Of a stretch of 64,000 bases of DNA, positions 1 through 8,979 are shown piece after piece (position 1 is the first letter of the stretch; each line of letters opens with the position of its first letter). The stretch is from Paenibacillus sp. V4I3 (lineage in GTDB: Bacteria; Bacillota; Bacilli; Paenibacillales; NBRC-103111), in NCBI RefSeq assembly GCF_030817215.1, contig NZ_JAUSZA010000001.1:202501-266500 (forward strand), read 5' to 3'. The translations under genes and the position numbers were made by a program. The notes under the pieces are model-generated. The model ran no database searches. It had not been told where the DNA came from and saw nothing but the letters and a program-made list of their open reading frames with translations.

Positions 1-235
1 AAGCGCGGGACAGTTTCTTCCCAGTTTGCAGCATATCCTGAGGTACACCATTGCACGTTCCGTAATTGCCTGTATATTTGAAGGTTATTTGATTCTCATT
101 CATCATGTACGGTTTAACTGTGTTCAATAACTGAAGGGCTTCTTGCTCACCTTGCGCATCGGCATGACGAACCCACCCAAAAATAATGCTTATAATGGAC
201 ATACAAATGATCGATAATAACCAAGATTTCTGCAT
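1..235 (-). CDS. YwmB-like secreted protein, N-terminal part (cut by window edge)
   Basis: The frame opens at ATG 235 after an AGAGGTG ribosome binding site and stays open to the window edge, giving the first 78 residues. It starts with a hydrophobic signal or anchor (MQKSWLLSIICMSIISIIFG) followed by a soluble stretch containing the segments ITFKYTGNYG and GKKLSRA. This layout, a signal, a helix, then a K(W/Y)xGxYG strand and an R/K-rich helix, resembles the YwmB (DUF1779, TATA-box-binding-like fold) proteins of Bacillales. The match is from memory of the family shape, not an alignment, so the name is tentative. It lies downstream of the permease on the same strand but has its own leader, so it is probably not part of the eut operon. 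Confidence 0.45.
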   Translation of the reverse strand, partial: MQKSWLLSIICMSIISIIFGWVRHADAQGEQEALQLLNTVKPYMMNENQITFKYTGNYGTCNGVPQDMLQTGKKLSRA

Positions 236-250
236 ATAAAAAGGCACCTC

Positions 251-277
251 TTTACTAGAATCTTAATCTCTAGTAAA
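251..277 (-). promoter_or_regulatory. Leader hairpin abutting the ribosome binding site of the YwmB-like gene
   Basis: TTTACTAGA at 251-259 pairs perfectly with TCTAGTAAA at 269-277. On the minus strand the 3' arm runs directly into the AAAGAGGTG ribosome binding site. No T-tract follows, so it is not an intrinsic terminator. It could stabilise the mRNA or limit ribosome access. Confidence 0.4.
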
Positions 278-300
278 AGGATGCCCAAATCTAGCAAATG

Positions 301-1839
301 TTAAACAGAGGAGGTTTTCTCAAGCTCTTTTTCTCGTCGTACGATTTCTTCCATGGAAGTGTTAAGTGCGGCCTGCGGACCAGGGAAGTGATTTTTATAA
401 TAAGCCAAATCCATAACGATCAGAAGAATCAGCATCCCAGCTACGGCATAGCCGGCCATTTGATTCGGAGGGATGACCATGACGATACAGATGAAAACGA
501 TCCACAAAAGCGCGACTACAGAAATGAACGTGCTGTATTTTCCGAGATTCCACGGACCTAGATGCTTATCTTGAAATCTGCCTTCCGCTTTGGCTCTCAG
601 CTTGAGATAGATCGGAATGCCGTAAGCCACATATAAGCCCACAACACTGACCGCAGTTAGGAACGCAATCGTCGTGTAAGTCGCATCCGGATTCACCATT
701 TTGATGATGTAGTCGATGAAAGCGAGCAGGAACGAAAGAATAATGGCCAGCCAAATGGCTTTGGCAGGTGTACGGTATTTCTTCGAAATTTGCGCCCATT
801 GATGGCTCAGCGGCATCCCTTTGTCACGAGAGAAGGCATACATCATACGTGAGAAGGAAGTGATAGAAGCTAGACCGCAGAACCACATCGCGGCGGTGAC
901 CAGCCATAGGATAACTGATCCGAATGTCCCACCAAGTGCTTGGCTGATGACATAGATGAACGCATTGCTTGAACCGGCAGCGGCACCAGCATCCTTGATG
1001 GACAAGGTAACAAAAGCAAGCATTACGAATCCAATGACAAACGAGTAGGCAACGGATGTGAAAATACCCCAAGGTGCTCGCACACGAGGGTTGATAGTTT
1101 CTTCGATCGTATGAGCGGAGGCGTCGTAACCCGTAAATGTCCACTGCGCTTGCAAAAGTCCGATTAGAAAAGCAAACATATACGGTTTATCCGAGAACGT
1201 TTCGCCCACTTTGAACAAATAATCAACAGGATTCAAGTTGCCTTTGGTGAAAAAGGCAAGTGACAAAACCAGCACCGCCACCACAGCAATATGGTACCAC
1301 GCCGAGAAATCGTTCAGCTTAGAAACGATACGAATCCCAATATGATTCAGAATACCATGAGTAAGTAGTATGATCGTGAAACAAATCAACACGGTTGTAT
1401 TACTGGATTCATAACCGAATACACTCGCGATGAGCGGATCGGCGAATAGCGCTACCGAATAATCGATTCCAGCCACAATCCCGATTTGGCCGATCAGATT
1501 GATCCAGGCGGTGTACCAGCCCCAGCGTTTGTTTTTCAAAATAGCCGCCCAGTGATACAAGGCACCAGCCGTCGGAATAGCCGAAGCAAGCTCAGCCATT
1601 ACTGCCGCTACAAACATGACAAAAAGGGCGACGATCGGCCAGCCAAAGCCCATCATACCCGCACCGCCATAGGTTAATCCGTGGCCGTATAAAGATACAG
1701 CGCCAGTAAGAATGGAAATGATGGAGAATGAAATCGCGAAATTGGAAAATCCGCCCATACTACGCAGTAGTTCCTGGGCATAACCGAACTTGTTTAAATC
1801 ACTTTTGTCTTTTTCATGATGATTGGAAGGGTTGCTCAT
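301..1839 (-). CDS. APC-family amino acid/amine permease, likely the ethanolamine importer
   Basis: The 512-residue integral membrane protein has about 12 hydrophobic segments and a polar N-terminal tail. The first segment contains GFSNFAISFSIISILTG, the hallmark of the amino acid/choline/GABA branch of the APC superfamily, followed by MAELASAIPTAGALYHWAA. It is the last gene of the eut operon. Its start is set by GAGGAGG seven bases before ATG 1839. The classical ethanolamine facilitator EutH is not seen in the window, and APC-type ethanolamine permeases (Eat) are known in other bacteria, so import of ethanolamine is the natural inference. A related amino acid or choline cannot be excluded from sequence alone. 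The small membrane peptide just upstream may be its partner. Confidence 0.85.
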   Translation of the reverse strand: MSNPSNHHEKDKSDLNKFGYAQELLRSMGGFSNFAISFSIISILTGAVSLYGHGLTYGGAGMMGFGWPIVALFVMFVAAVMAELASAIPTAGALYHWAAILKNKRWGWYTAWINLIGQIGIVAGIDYSVALFADPLIASVFGYESSNTTVLICFTIILLTHGILNHIGIRIVSKLNDFSAWYHIAVVAVLVLSLAFFTKGNLNPVDYLFKVGETFSDKPYMFAFLIGLLQAQWTFTGYDASAHTIEETINPRVRAPWGIFTSVAYSFVIGFVMLAFVTLSIKDAGAAAGSSNAFIYVISQALGGTFGSVILWLVTAAMWFCGLASITSFSRMMYAFSRDKGMPLSHQWAQISKKYRTPAKAIWLAIILSFLLAFIDYIIKMVNPDATYTTIAFLTAVSVVGLYVAYGIPIYLKLRAKAEGRFQDKHLGPWNLGKYSTFISVVALLWIVFICIVMVIPPNQMAGYAVAGMLILLIVMDLAYYKNHFPGPQAALNTSMEEIVRREKELEKTSSV

Positions 1840-1892
1840 CTTTGATCCTCCTCATCAAATAGATACGATTTTGTACAAACAAGTCACCAGTC

Positions 1893-2021
1893 TCATTTCC
1901 CTAGGAAACTTTCATGCTTGCTTTCATCGAATTCGCGAATGCTTTTGTTGGCGATTCTGACAATCCATAAAGCAAACAAACACGTTACCGCAATAATTAC
2001 GATGCCAATCGTCAGTTCCAT
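1893..2021 (-). CDS. 42-residue single-span membrane peptide between eutC and the permease
   Basis: A short frame starts at ATG 2021 and stops with TGA at 1893. It is preceded by a very strong AAGGAGGTGAGG ribosome binding site at the right distance. The product begins MELTIGIVIIAVTCLFALW, one transmembrane helix with the N-terminus predicted outside, then a charged tail (IRIANKS, REFDESKHE). It sits 21 bases after the eutC stop and 53 bases before the permease start, so it is co-transcribed with both. No family is recognised. Small single-span subunits encoded next to transporters (for example small subunits of sodium/solute symporters and MetS with MetP) offer a precedent, so a role as accessory subunit of the permease is inferred. 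Confidence 0.7.
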   Translation of the reverse strand: MELTIGIVIIAVTCLFALWIVRIANKSIREFDESKHESFLGK

Positions 2022-2042
2022 TCCGCCTCACCTCCTTCACGG

Positions 2043-2966
2043 TTAAATTTCCAAGTTGACACCGCTCGTCTTTTGCTCAAGCATTTTACTCACGATGGTG
2101 CCGATATGCGCACCGCCTTCCAGGGGAGGGGTACCCCCGCGATGAATGTTGGAAATCACCGTACGGTCGCTCTCCACAGTGCCTTTACGCGGTTTGTAAC
2201 AGATGTAGGCACTAAGCGATTTCGACGAAACAAGACCAGGTCTTTCCCCGATCAAAAGCACAAGAACTTCCGGCTGGACAATTTCGCCGATGTGATCCAT
2301 GACAGCGACCCTACCGCCACGGACGAAAAACGGAGTACCTGTGGATAACCCGTAAGCACTCAGCGAATCAAGCAGCGCAGGATAGACATCGCCCAAATTG
2401 GCATCTACCGCATTAGCGCTCAGTCCATCCGAAACGACTATCTGCACCTGCGGCTTCATCTTGCACCTTTTCTGAATTTCCGTGATTCCTTCTTCGGTAA
2501 CAATACGTCCCATATCGGGGCGTTTTAAGTAGTTTTCCGTATTCTCGTACCGAGTTTCCACCGTAAACAAACCGAATTCGTCCAAAAGCGCCTGACTCGC
2601 TTCACCATATATGGAATCGACAGCAGCGGCATGGTCACGGCGAAATTTAAGCACCTCTTTGGTGAGCGCCCTCGTTCCCGTACGCCATACGCCGATACGT
2701 GCCGGGGTGCTGGCGAGCAGTTCATTCATCCCTTCCTCCCATTTGGGAGTTGGTACTTTAGAGGTGAATGTGACCAAATCGGGGGCTGGGTTCAGTTCCG
2801 ACACCATTTCTACGCGGGTAGACGGCTGCGCTTCCTCGTTAACCAGATCAGGGTTCATAGAGCGAATGGCCGCCGGATTATCAGCAGCTTTTGATGCAGA
2901 CAGCTTCTTCTCAAGCTCTGCCATCACCATATCGACAAGCTGATCCATGGGGACAGCTTTATTCAT
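2043..2966 (-). CDS. eutC: Ethanolamine ammonia-lyase small subunit
   Basis: The 307-residue protein is the beta subunit of adenosylcobalamin-dependent ethanolamine ammonia-lyase, which splits ethanolamine into acetaldehyde and ammonia inside the microcompartment. Typical EutC segments are visible: RIGVWRTGTRALT, DGLSANAV, VRGGRVAVMDHIGE and LLIGERPGL near residues 90-250. The first about 25 residues (VPMDQLVDMVMAELEKKL) form an amphipathic helix of the kind that targets cargo to the shell. This is followed by a low-complexity linker. The start at ATG 2966 follows GTAAGGAGGAAC. It lies 12 bases after eutB and is clearly part of the operon. Length matches the family. Confidence 0.97.
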   Translation of the reverse strand: MNKAVPMDQLVDMVMAELEKKLSASKAADNPAAIRSMNPDLVNEEAQPSTRVEMVSELNPAPDLVTFTSKVPTPKWEEGMNELLASTPARIGVWRTGTRALTKEVLKFRRDHAAAVDSIYGEASQALLDEFGLFTVETRYENTENYLKRPDMGRIVTEEGITEIQKRCKMKPQVQIVVSDGLSANAVDANLGDVYPALLDSLSAYGLSTGTPFFVRGGRVAVMDHIGEIVQPEVLVLLIGERPGLVSSKSLSAYICYKPRKGTVESDRTVISNIHRGGTPPLEGGAHIGTIVSKMLEQKTSGVNLEI

Positions 2967-2978
2967 GTTTGTTCCTCC

Positions 2979-4340
2979 TTACATAAAAAGGGTCGGATCT
3001 CCCGCCAGCGGTGTTAATCGGCCATTTTCCATGATCCCCATTTTAACCAGCCATTGTTCAAAAGCCGGGGCTGGACGAAGTCTCATCAATTCCCTCAAAG
3101 TAGCGATATCGTGGTAGCTGGTAGATTGGTAATTGAGCATACAATCATCTGCCATGGCTACACCGATCAGGTAATTAACGCCTGCAGCGGAAAGCAGCAC
3201 CGCTAAATTGTCCATATCATTCTGATCTGCCTTCATGTGGTTGGTGTAGCAAACATCTACGCCCATCGGCAGCTGCTGAAGCTTTCCCATGAAATGGTCT
3301 TCCAAACCGGCCCGAATGACCTGCTTGCTGTCATACAAATACTCAGGTCCGATAAAGCCAACAACCGTGTTGACGATAAATGGCTTATATTTTCGGGCAA
3401 GGCCATAACAGCGGGACTCGAGCGTGACCTGGTCGATACCATGATGCGCTTCGGCTGACAATTCGGAGCCTTGACCCGTTTCAAAATACCACAGATTCGG
3501 CCCTGTCCCTGTGCCTTCCCTGGCAATGAGATCATCTGCTTCGTTAAGAAGAGCAACATCGATACCGAACGCTTTATTCCCGCCCTCCGTGCCGGCCAAG
3601 CTTTGAAACACCATATCGGCAGGAGCGCCTTGGCGAATAGCGCGCATCTGGGTTTTGATATGCGCCAAGACACAATTCTGCGTCGGAATCTGCCACTTCT
3701 CCATCACTTCTTTGGTGACCTGCAAAATATTTTTGACGCTTTCTGCTGAATCGATAACCGGGTTGATACCGATAACCGCATCACCGATCCCATAACTTAA
3801 AGCTTCAAATAAAGCGGCCTTAATACCCTGAATATTGTCCGTAGGATGATTGGGTTGGGCCCGACCGGACAGCACTCCCTTTTGGCCAATCGTAATGTTG
3901 CAATGCGATGTGATTTCCATTTTGGATGCGGCCTGCACAAGATCAAGGTTACTCATTAATTTGGCGGCAGCGGCTGCCATCTCACTCGTTAAGCCACGAG
4001 AAAGCCTGCGAATTTCATCATTTCCCGTTTCTTGCCTCAGCAAGTACTCCCGCAACTCAGCCACCGTCCAATTGCGAACCTCGGTATATATCTTTTCGTT
4101 TATCCCGTCCTCGATTACCCGCGACACTTCATCGATTTCCGGCGGCAGCAGCGGATGATTACGGATATCCGCCAGCGTCAAATCGGACAGAACCAGCTTG
4201 GCTGCAATCCGCTCCTTCGCATCTTGTGCGGAGATACCGGCCAACTGATCGCCTGATTTCTCCTCGTTTGCTTTCGCCATGACTTCCTTTAAATCTTTAA
4301 ATTGAAAGGTAGTACCAAGCAACGTAGTCTTCAGGTTCAC
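2979..4340 (-). CDS. eutB: Ethanolamine ammonia-lyase large subunit
   Basis: The 453-residue catalytic subunit has a TIM barrel that binds ethanolamine and adenosylcobalamin. Family landmarks include LTSEMAAAAAKLMSNLDLV, the glycine-rich GDAVIGINPVIDS stretch and the C-terminal CMLNYQSTSYHD segment. Length equals that of known EutB proteins. The start is GTG 4340, which shares the four bases GTGA with the stop codon of eutA and has GGAGGGG eight bases upstream. This implies coupled translation of the reactivase and the enzyme. It forms the lyase with EutC. Confidence 0.97.
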   Translation of the reverse strand: MNLKTTLLGTTFQFKDLKEVMAKANEEKSGDQLAGISAQDAKERIAAKLVLSDLTLADIRNHPLLPPEIDEVSRVIEDGINEKIYTEVRNWTVAELREYLLRQETGNDEIRRLSRGLTSEMAAAAAKLMSNLDLVQAASKMEITSHCNITIGQKGVLSGRAQPNHPTDNIQGIKAALFEALSYGIGDAVIGINPVIDSAESVKNILQVTKEVMEKWQIPTQNCVLAHIKTQMRAIRQGAPADMVFQSLAGTEGGNKAFGIDVALLNEADDLIAREGTGTGPNLWYFETGQGSELSAEAHHGIDQVTLESRCYGLARKYKPFIVNTVVGFIGPEYLYDSKQVIRAGLEDHFMGKLQQLPMGVDVCYTNHMKADQNDMDNLAVLLSAAGVNYLIGVAMADDCMLNYQSTSYHDIATLRELMRLRPAPAFEQWLVKMGIMENGRLTPLAGDPTLFM

Positions 4341-5830
4341 TGACTTATCCCCTCCGCTCTGTTGTGAAAGGCCAACGTCTTAACAACGACAGGGATCATG
4401 ATCCCTGAAATCGGCGTGCCCAAATCGATATAGTCCCCATGCTCTACACGGATTTGATCGATGCATACGACTTTCGGACGTTGTCCGCAGCGCTTAGCCA
4501 AGGATTGACCGAGCGCCTTCGCGATATCCGTTTCACAGATAACCACTATGACTTCGCCGCAAGGAAAATATTGAACAAAACTTGCATGCAGCCGATCCGC
4601 TAAGTGCTGAAGCGATGTGTACGTAAGATCATTCATTCCTGACAAAGCCAGCCCGAATGGAGGTGACTGATCCCGATCAAAGAGGCTTACGCCGCTTTTC
4701 ATGATCGCATCCAACGCTTCCGCAAGCAGTCCAGTTTGCTCAAGCAACTGTGGTGTTATATCAAGCCCCAGTACGGGCAGATTGCGTATCGGCAGCAGCG
4801 ATGCATCCAATTGCACCGTAGCGCCGCTGATTTCCGTACTCTGCATCCCGGCACCGATGACAGTCGCTCTGACCGTTTGATCCGCTTGGATGAGCCGGAT
4901 GGGATATTGGCCCGATAATTCCTTCCAAGTGTGTGCTAACAAAGGGCCGATATCCTGATGGACCGCCACATCCACCAAGCTTTCCGGTTTCTTCGCCTCC
5001 ATCAACAGGCCGATGCCTCCGGATACCATCCATTCTCCAATGGGAGGCATTGACGCAAGCGGCTCGCCGCTCAGCAATGAACGAAGTGATTCATCATGCT
5101 CAGGAATGATCTGCCCGGCTAAGTAATCCATCATGCAGTAGCACATTCCCATGCAGATTTCTTTTATGAGAGTAAAGCTAACCGTGTCGCCAGCCTTTAT
5201 GTTGTATCCGCTAGTCCTCAGCCACGGACGAATCGATGCAGAGATGTCTATAACTAATCCGTTCGAGTCTAATTGGATGAGCCTGCCCCCAACGTGAAAG
5301 GTGACCGTTCCAATCAGTTTGCCTCTTTGAAAAATAGCCGCATTCGCTGTACCTCCGCCGATATCGATATTGGCGACTGCGCCTCGAATATGCATGGAAC
5401 GGCGCTCCGCACCGGCGCCTTTGCCGGCAAGCAGCCCTTCTAGATCAGCACCTGCGGTTGCTACAACGAAATCGCCCGAGCGTTCGGCGAGCAGATGCAG
5501 AATTTGCCTCGCGTTCGTTTTATTCGCCGTTTCTCCGGTAATGATCACCGCCCCGGATTTCAAATCCGCCGGACGGATTCCTGCCTGCTCGTACTCTTTG
5601 GTCACGATTTCCCATATGCGCTCAGCATTGATTTCATCGCCATTCTTCAGCGGAGTGCTGTAAAGCGGACTCGCATACAGTAATTCCCGCTCCGCGATCT
5701 CAAATCGAGGCAAGCTGAGAGCACCCGACGAGCGTACTAATTTCAAACGGCTAATCACCATTTTGGTCGTACTCGTTCCGATATCTAGGCCGACACTTGT
5801 GATCCACTGGTTATGCATTTCCCCATTCAC
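4337..5830 (-). CDS. eutA: Ethanolamine ammonia-lyase reactivating factor
   Basis: The 497-residue ATPase of the actin/Hsp70 fold is known in this family to exchange damaged cobalamin on ethanolamine ammonia-lyase for intact coenzyme. The phosphate-1 loop is visible as VGLDIGTSTTKMVI near residues 13-26, and a second glycine-rich loop as ANIDIGGGTANAAIF near 153-167. The start codon is uncertain: GTG 5830 overlaps the eutV stop by GTGA, while ATG 5818 lies four codons further in. The gene ends in a GTGA overlap with eutB. The chain eutV-eutA-eutB is therefore tightly coupled. Confidence 0.95.
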   Translation of the reverse strand: MNGEMHNQWITSVGLDIGTSTTKMVISRLKLVRSSGALSLPRFEIAERELLYASPLYSTPLKNGDEINAERIWEIVTKEYEQAGIRPADLKSGAVIITGETANKTNARQILHLLAERSGDFVVATAGADLEGLLAGKGAGAERRSMHIRGAVANIDIGGGTANAAIFQRGKLIGTVTFHVGGRLIQLDSNGLVIDISASIRPWLRTSGYNIKAGDTVSFTLIKEICMGMCYCMMDYLAGQIIPEHDESLRSLLSGEPLASMPPIGEWMVSGGIGLLMEAKKPESLVDVAVHQDIGPLLAHTWKELSGQYPIRLIQADQTVRATVIGAGMQSTEISGATVQLDASLLPIRNLPVLGLDITPQLLEQTGLLAEALDAIMKSGVSLFDRDQSPPFGLALSGMNDLTYTSLQHLADRLHASFVQYFPCGEVIVVICETDIAKALGQSLAKRCGQRPKVVCIDQIRVEHGDYIDLGTPISGIMIPVVVKTLAFHNRAEGISQ

Positions 5831-6429
5831 CCGTCCTGTGCCACACTAGATAATGATTCCAAACCCTCCGTGAGCATGAACGCCGCCAGCTTTGAAAGAG
5901 GAATACGCGTAGTCATGCTCGCTTCACGCATTTTCTTGTAGGCTTCTTCCTCATTTAAGGCGTATGCCTGCATCACGATGCCCTTCGCTTTCTCGATCAC
6001 TTTGCGCTCTTCGATGGATTGCTTTAGCTGTTTGATGTCCTGTTTCAGTGAATCCATCTTTTCTTTTTGACTCAAAGCAATTTCCACAGCGGGCAGCAAA
6101 TCTTCCTCCGACACTGGTTTAACCAGGAAAGCGGCGACTCCCGCCTCGCGAGCATCCTTCACCAATTCCTTTTGGCTGTATGCCGTAAGAAGTAAAACAG
6201 ATGTATCCTGCTGCAGCTTGCGTATAATTTGGGAAGCCTTGATACCGTTCATGACTGGCATTTTAATATCCATGATGGCTAGGTCCGGTTTTAATCTGGC
6301 AACGAGTTCTACCGCTTCCTCGCCATTTTTGGCTTCTCCCACGACCCAATATCCACCCTCCTCCAGCATTTCGCGAATATCCATGCGAATGATCGGATCA
6401 TCATCCACAACAACGATGGCGTTTTTCAT
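5827..6429 (-). CDS. eutV: ANTAR response regulator (transcription antiterminator)
   Basis: The 200-residue protein has an N-terminal receiver domain (VVVDDDPIIR acid pocket, phosphoacceptor Asp54 in AIMDIKMPVMNG, the LLLTAYS threonine/serine and KP motif near residue 103). A coiled coil at about 120-142 follows, then a C-terminal ANTAR domain at about 135-190 with the AKGIVMQ and EEEAYKKMREAS signature. EutV proteins bind RNA dual hairpins with hexaloops and prevent formation of overlapping terminators when phosphorylated by EutW. A suitable target is present in the operon leader near 13661. ATG 6429 follows AGGAGG and lies two bases after the eutW stop. Confidence 0.95.
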   Translation of the reverse strand: MKNAIVVVDDDPIIRMDIREMLEEGGYWVVGEAKNGEEAVELVARLKPDLAIMDIKMPVMNGIKASQIIRKLQQDTSVLLLTAYSQKELVKDAREAGVAAFLVKPVSEEDLLPAVEIALSQKEKMDSLKQDIKQLKQSIEERKVIEKAKGIVMQAYALNEEEAYKKMREASMTTRIPLSKLAAFMLTEGLESLSSVAQDG

Positions 6430-6431
6430 GG

Positions 6432-7880
6432 CTATTCGTCCTCCTTCTGCTGCGTTTTGGAAAGCGGAAAAGTGATATGAACGTCCGTACCCCGCTCATC
6501 CGAAGTCATATTGATGATACCGCCGAGATTCTCTTCCACCAGCGTTTCTGTGATTTTCAAGCCAAGATGCCCTTTCCTGTCTGAATGGATTGCCGCTTCA
6601 ATTCCGATGCCATTATCGGATACATGGACGCTGATGAAGGTGCCAATAAATTGCAGGGAAATGTCGATATTCCCGGTACGTCTCTCCCCAAAAGCATGCA
6701 GCACGCAGTTCTGCACAAGCTCATTGACAACAAGCGCAAGTGTCGTGGCAACGTCTGACTGTAAAATAAGCTCATCCCCATAAATTTTCGGATAAATATT
6801 CTGATCCGGTTTGGAAGAGGATGAGATAATGTTCTTCGTAATGCGGTCCACCACATCGTTGAAGTGGATCGTTTCAATTCCTTCAAAGGCAAGCATTTCA
6901 TGAATGACGGCAATGCTGTTAATGCGGTTGATACTATCGCGATAAACTCTCTCCACTTCTTCAAGCTTGGTTCTTCGCATCTGTAAGCGGAGTAGACTGG
7001 ATACGGTCTGCAAATTATTTTTCACACGATGATGAATTTCTTTAATTACAGCGGACTTGATCACTAGCTGCTTCTCTTTTTCTTTAATATCCGAGATGTC
7101 GCGAATGAGAATAATACCGCCAACCTCCCGCTGATCCCGGTAGATGGACATGGCTTTTAGATCAAAGGAAACATGCCCGATTTGAAGCTCCTGATGGATG
7201 AGTCCTTTGTGGCCAATAAGAGGATTCCCTTCCAATCTGCCATAAAACAACTGGGCAATCGGGTATCCGTTAATCACGCCGGCATGACCGATTTCCTTTA
7301 ACATTTCAGCTGCTCGGGGATTGGTGTAGGTCACACACTCTTTGTCATCAAATAAAACAATGCCTTCGTGCATAAGCGACTGCATACTGCCTTCAGACAT
7401 CGCCACAGTAAGCAGCGTTTCGCTCAGCTGTTCGGTTGTTTCCATTAATCTCGTCACATTTTTCTCCTGCTCGAGCTTTTCGGAGATGTCCTTTTCCATG
7501 ATCAAGGCGCCAATGACATTGCCGCCTTTTGACCGAATCGGCACGACGTTCTGCTGAATGGCAATCTGCTCCTGCGAGATGCCTCTGGATCCGATTACGG
7601 ATTGCCCGGAAAGCAAACAAAACATCACGGCAGGCTCATTTTGCGCAAAAGCATATTGTCCGACGACCGATGTCTTATACAGGGATGGGGCTGAGGATGG
7701 GTGTGCCTCGGCAACCACAAGCGCTGAACCCTTGTCTGCGAGCGGGCAGTCAATAAATACATCCGATTCCGACACATCGGCTATCAATTGCAGCTGAGCA
7801 GCCATCTCCTTGATTGTCTGGGCTTCTTCCTCGCTTAAAATCGTGTGATTCCTGCACAATTCTATGATCGATGCCACCAT
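6432..7880 (-). CDS. eutW: Sensor histidine kinase of the EutVW pair
   Basis: The 482-residue cytosolic kinase has no membrane segments. Residues about 1-150 form a GAF-like sensory region and about 165-275 a PAS-like domain. The HisKA_2 dimerisation helix has the phosphoacceptor motif KEIHHRVKNNLQTVSSLLRL near residue 286. The HATPase_c domain shows VNELVQNCVLHAF (N box) and VSDNGIGIE (G1 box). In EutW proteins ethanolamine stimulates autophosphorylation and phosphotransfer to EutV. The ribosome binding site is modest (GAGGG, short spacing). It lies between eutP and eutV as in Enterococcus and Listeria eut loci. Confidence 0.94.
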   Translation of the reverse strand: MVASIIELCRNHTILSEEEAQTIKEMAAQLQLIADVSESDVFIDCPLADKGSALVVAEAHPSSAPSLYKTSVVGQYAFAQNEPAVMFCLLSGQSVIGSRGISQEQIAIQQNVVPIRSKGGNVIGALIMEKDISEKLEQEKNVTRLMETTEQLSETLLTVAMSEGSMQSLMHEGIVLFDDKECVTYTNPRAAEMLKEIGHAGVINGYPIAQLFYGRLEGNPLIGHKGLIHQELQIGHVSFDLKAMSIYRDQREVGGIILIRDISDIKEKEKQLVIKSAVIKEIHHRVKNNLQTVSSLLRLQMRRTKLEEVERVYRDSINRINSIAVIHEMLAFEGIETIHFNDVVDRITKNIISSSSKPDQNIYPKIYGDELILQSDVATTLALVVNELVQNCVLHAFGERRTGNIDISLQFIGTFISVHVSDNGIGIEAAIHSDRKGHLGLKITETLVEENLGGIINMTSDERGTDVHITFPLSKTQQKEDE

Positions 7881-7903
7881 GAATCCCTCATTACGTCGTG
7901 GAT

Positions 7904-8344
7904 TTACTCTTGTACAATCTCCATGAGTCTTTGCTTCAGCCGTTGAATTCCCTTTGTGGAATTAGCCGACGTCAAAAAGATTTCTCCCTCCGGCAGCGAC
8001 TGTCTGAGAAGGGTAATGGCTCGATCAATGTCTGCCTTCGGGTGATCGATTTTCGTTACTACCCCAATCGTTAATACAGGAAACCCCTGTTCAAACCCGG
8101 GAGGAAAATAGCTTCTGTTCCTCGCAGCATCCTGCACAAGCACAACGGAAGCAGTCTCATGAGAGGTCGCTATTAGGGAGCGATAATACAATGGGTTTTC
8201 GCTGTATTCACCGGGCGTATCAATAATCCAGTCCCGATAGATGAGACTTTGGGTTTTGGCCGCCGGCTCCGATTCCCCGAACAAGGCTTTAATTAACGTT
8301 GATTTTCCAGCACCGACAGCGCCGATCAGCATCACTTTTTTCAT
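7904..8344 (-). CDS. eutP: EutP-like small GTPase/kinase of the eut operon
   Basis: The 146-residue P-loop protein has a Walker A motif GAVGAGKST at residues 8-16, a DTPGEYSENPLYYRSL switch region and a VVTKIDHPKAD motif matching the NKxD guanine-specificity element. This is the EutP/PduV family. The E. coli homologue has been reported to act as an acetate kinase, while PduV associates with the shell, so the exact role here is open. The start at ATG 8344 uses GAGG nine bases upstream, overlapping the end of eutS. Confidence 0.93.
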   Translation of the reverse strand: MKKVMLIGAVGAGKSTLIKALFGESEPAAKTQSLIYRDWIIDTPGEYSENPLYYRSLIATSHETASVVLVQDAARNRSYFPPGFEQGFPVLTIGVVTKIDHPKADIDRAITLLRQSLPEGEIFLTSANSTKGIQRLKQRLMEIVQE

Positions 8345-8347
8345 AAT

Positions 8348-8689
8348 TTAAGACCTCGTTATCGGTGCAGTCGCAAATTTCAGCTTATCCTGCAAAAAAG
8401 CATTCACAGCCTCAATCGCCATCTCCACAGCGGCTACTTCTCCCGTGAGCACGAGCGAACCGGTGAACCGATCCAAATAACCGATGCCCACACTGGCCGC
8501 TTTGGTCGCAATATCTGCGGCAATGATGGCTGTTTCCGTAGGGGTAAGCGTTAAAATCCCGATCGCATTCCTTTCATCAATGCCAAGCTTCGTATACAAA
8601 ACCGGGTCAGGATTGGCAATCACATGAGCCAGTGTCAGTTGTTTGCCGGGCACATATTCCTGAATCACCCTCATCTTCTGCTCTTCCAT
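8348..8689 (-). CDS. eutS: Microcompartment shell protein EutS (BMC-H, permuted)
   Basis: This 113-residue circularly permuted BMC-domain protein makes hexameric facets of the shell. The family pattern is clear: [19 protein letters not shown] near the start, then [23 protein letters not shown] and [21 protein letters not shown]. It starts at ATG 8689 after GGAGGACGT and overlaps the last 19 bases of eutN. This overlap and the in-frame ribosome binding site inside eutN suggest a fixed production ratio with the vertex protein. Confidence 0.96.
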   Translation of the reverse strand: MEEQKMRVIQEYVPGKQLTLAHVIANPDPVLYTKLGIDERNAIGILTLTPTETAIIAADIATKAASVGIGYLDRFTGSLVLTGEVAAVEMAIEAVNAFLQDKLKFATAPITRS

Positions 8690-8973
8690 ACGTCCTCCTC
8701 GGTTTCTTGAGCGACCTCATAGCTATCTACAATGCCTACAATCATTGCATCGATAGGAACCATTTTATCCGTGAACAAGGTTCGGGCCGGACTCCCTCTG
8801 GACACAATCACACTCTCGCCAACACCGGCTCCAATACGGTCTGCGGCAATGATCGGAGTGCCCGCTTCGCTGTCTTTGAAATCCATCGGCTGGATAACTA
8901 ACAATTTCAAATTGTCCATGCCCACTTCTTTTTGCGTAGCCCATACACTTCCGATTACTTTTCCTAAAAACAT
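8671..8973 (-). CDS. eutN: Microcompartment vertex protein EutN (BMC-P)
   Basis: The 100-residue EutN/CcmL family protein forms pentamers that cap the shell vertices. It shows the typical opening [23 protein letters not shown], and [17 protein letters not shown] motifs. The start ATG 8973 follows GTGAGG and lies six bases after the flavoprotein gene. One BMC-P gene is sufficient to close an icosahedral shell, and this is the only one seen here. Confidence 0.96.
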   Translation of the reverse strand: MFLGKVIGSVWATQKEVGMDNLKLLVIQPMDFKDSEAGTPIIAADRIGAGVGESVIVSRGSPARTLFTDKMVPIDAMIVGIVDSYEVAQETEEDVWKSRR

Positions 8974-8979
8974 AGGACC

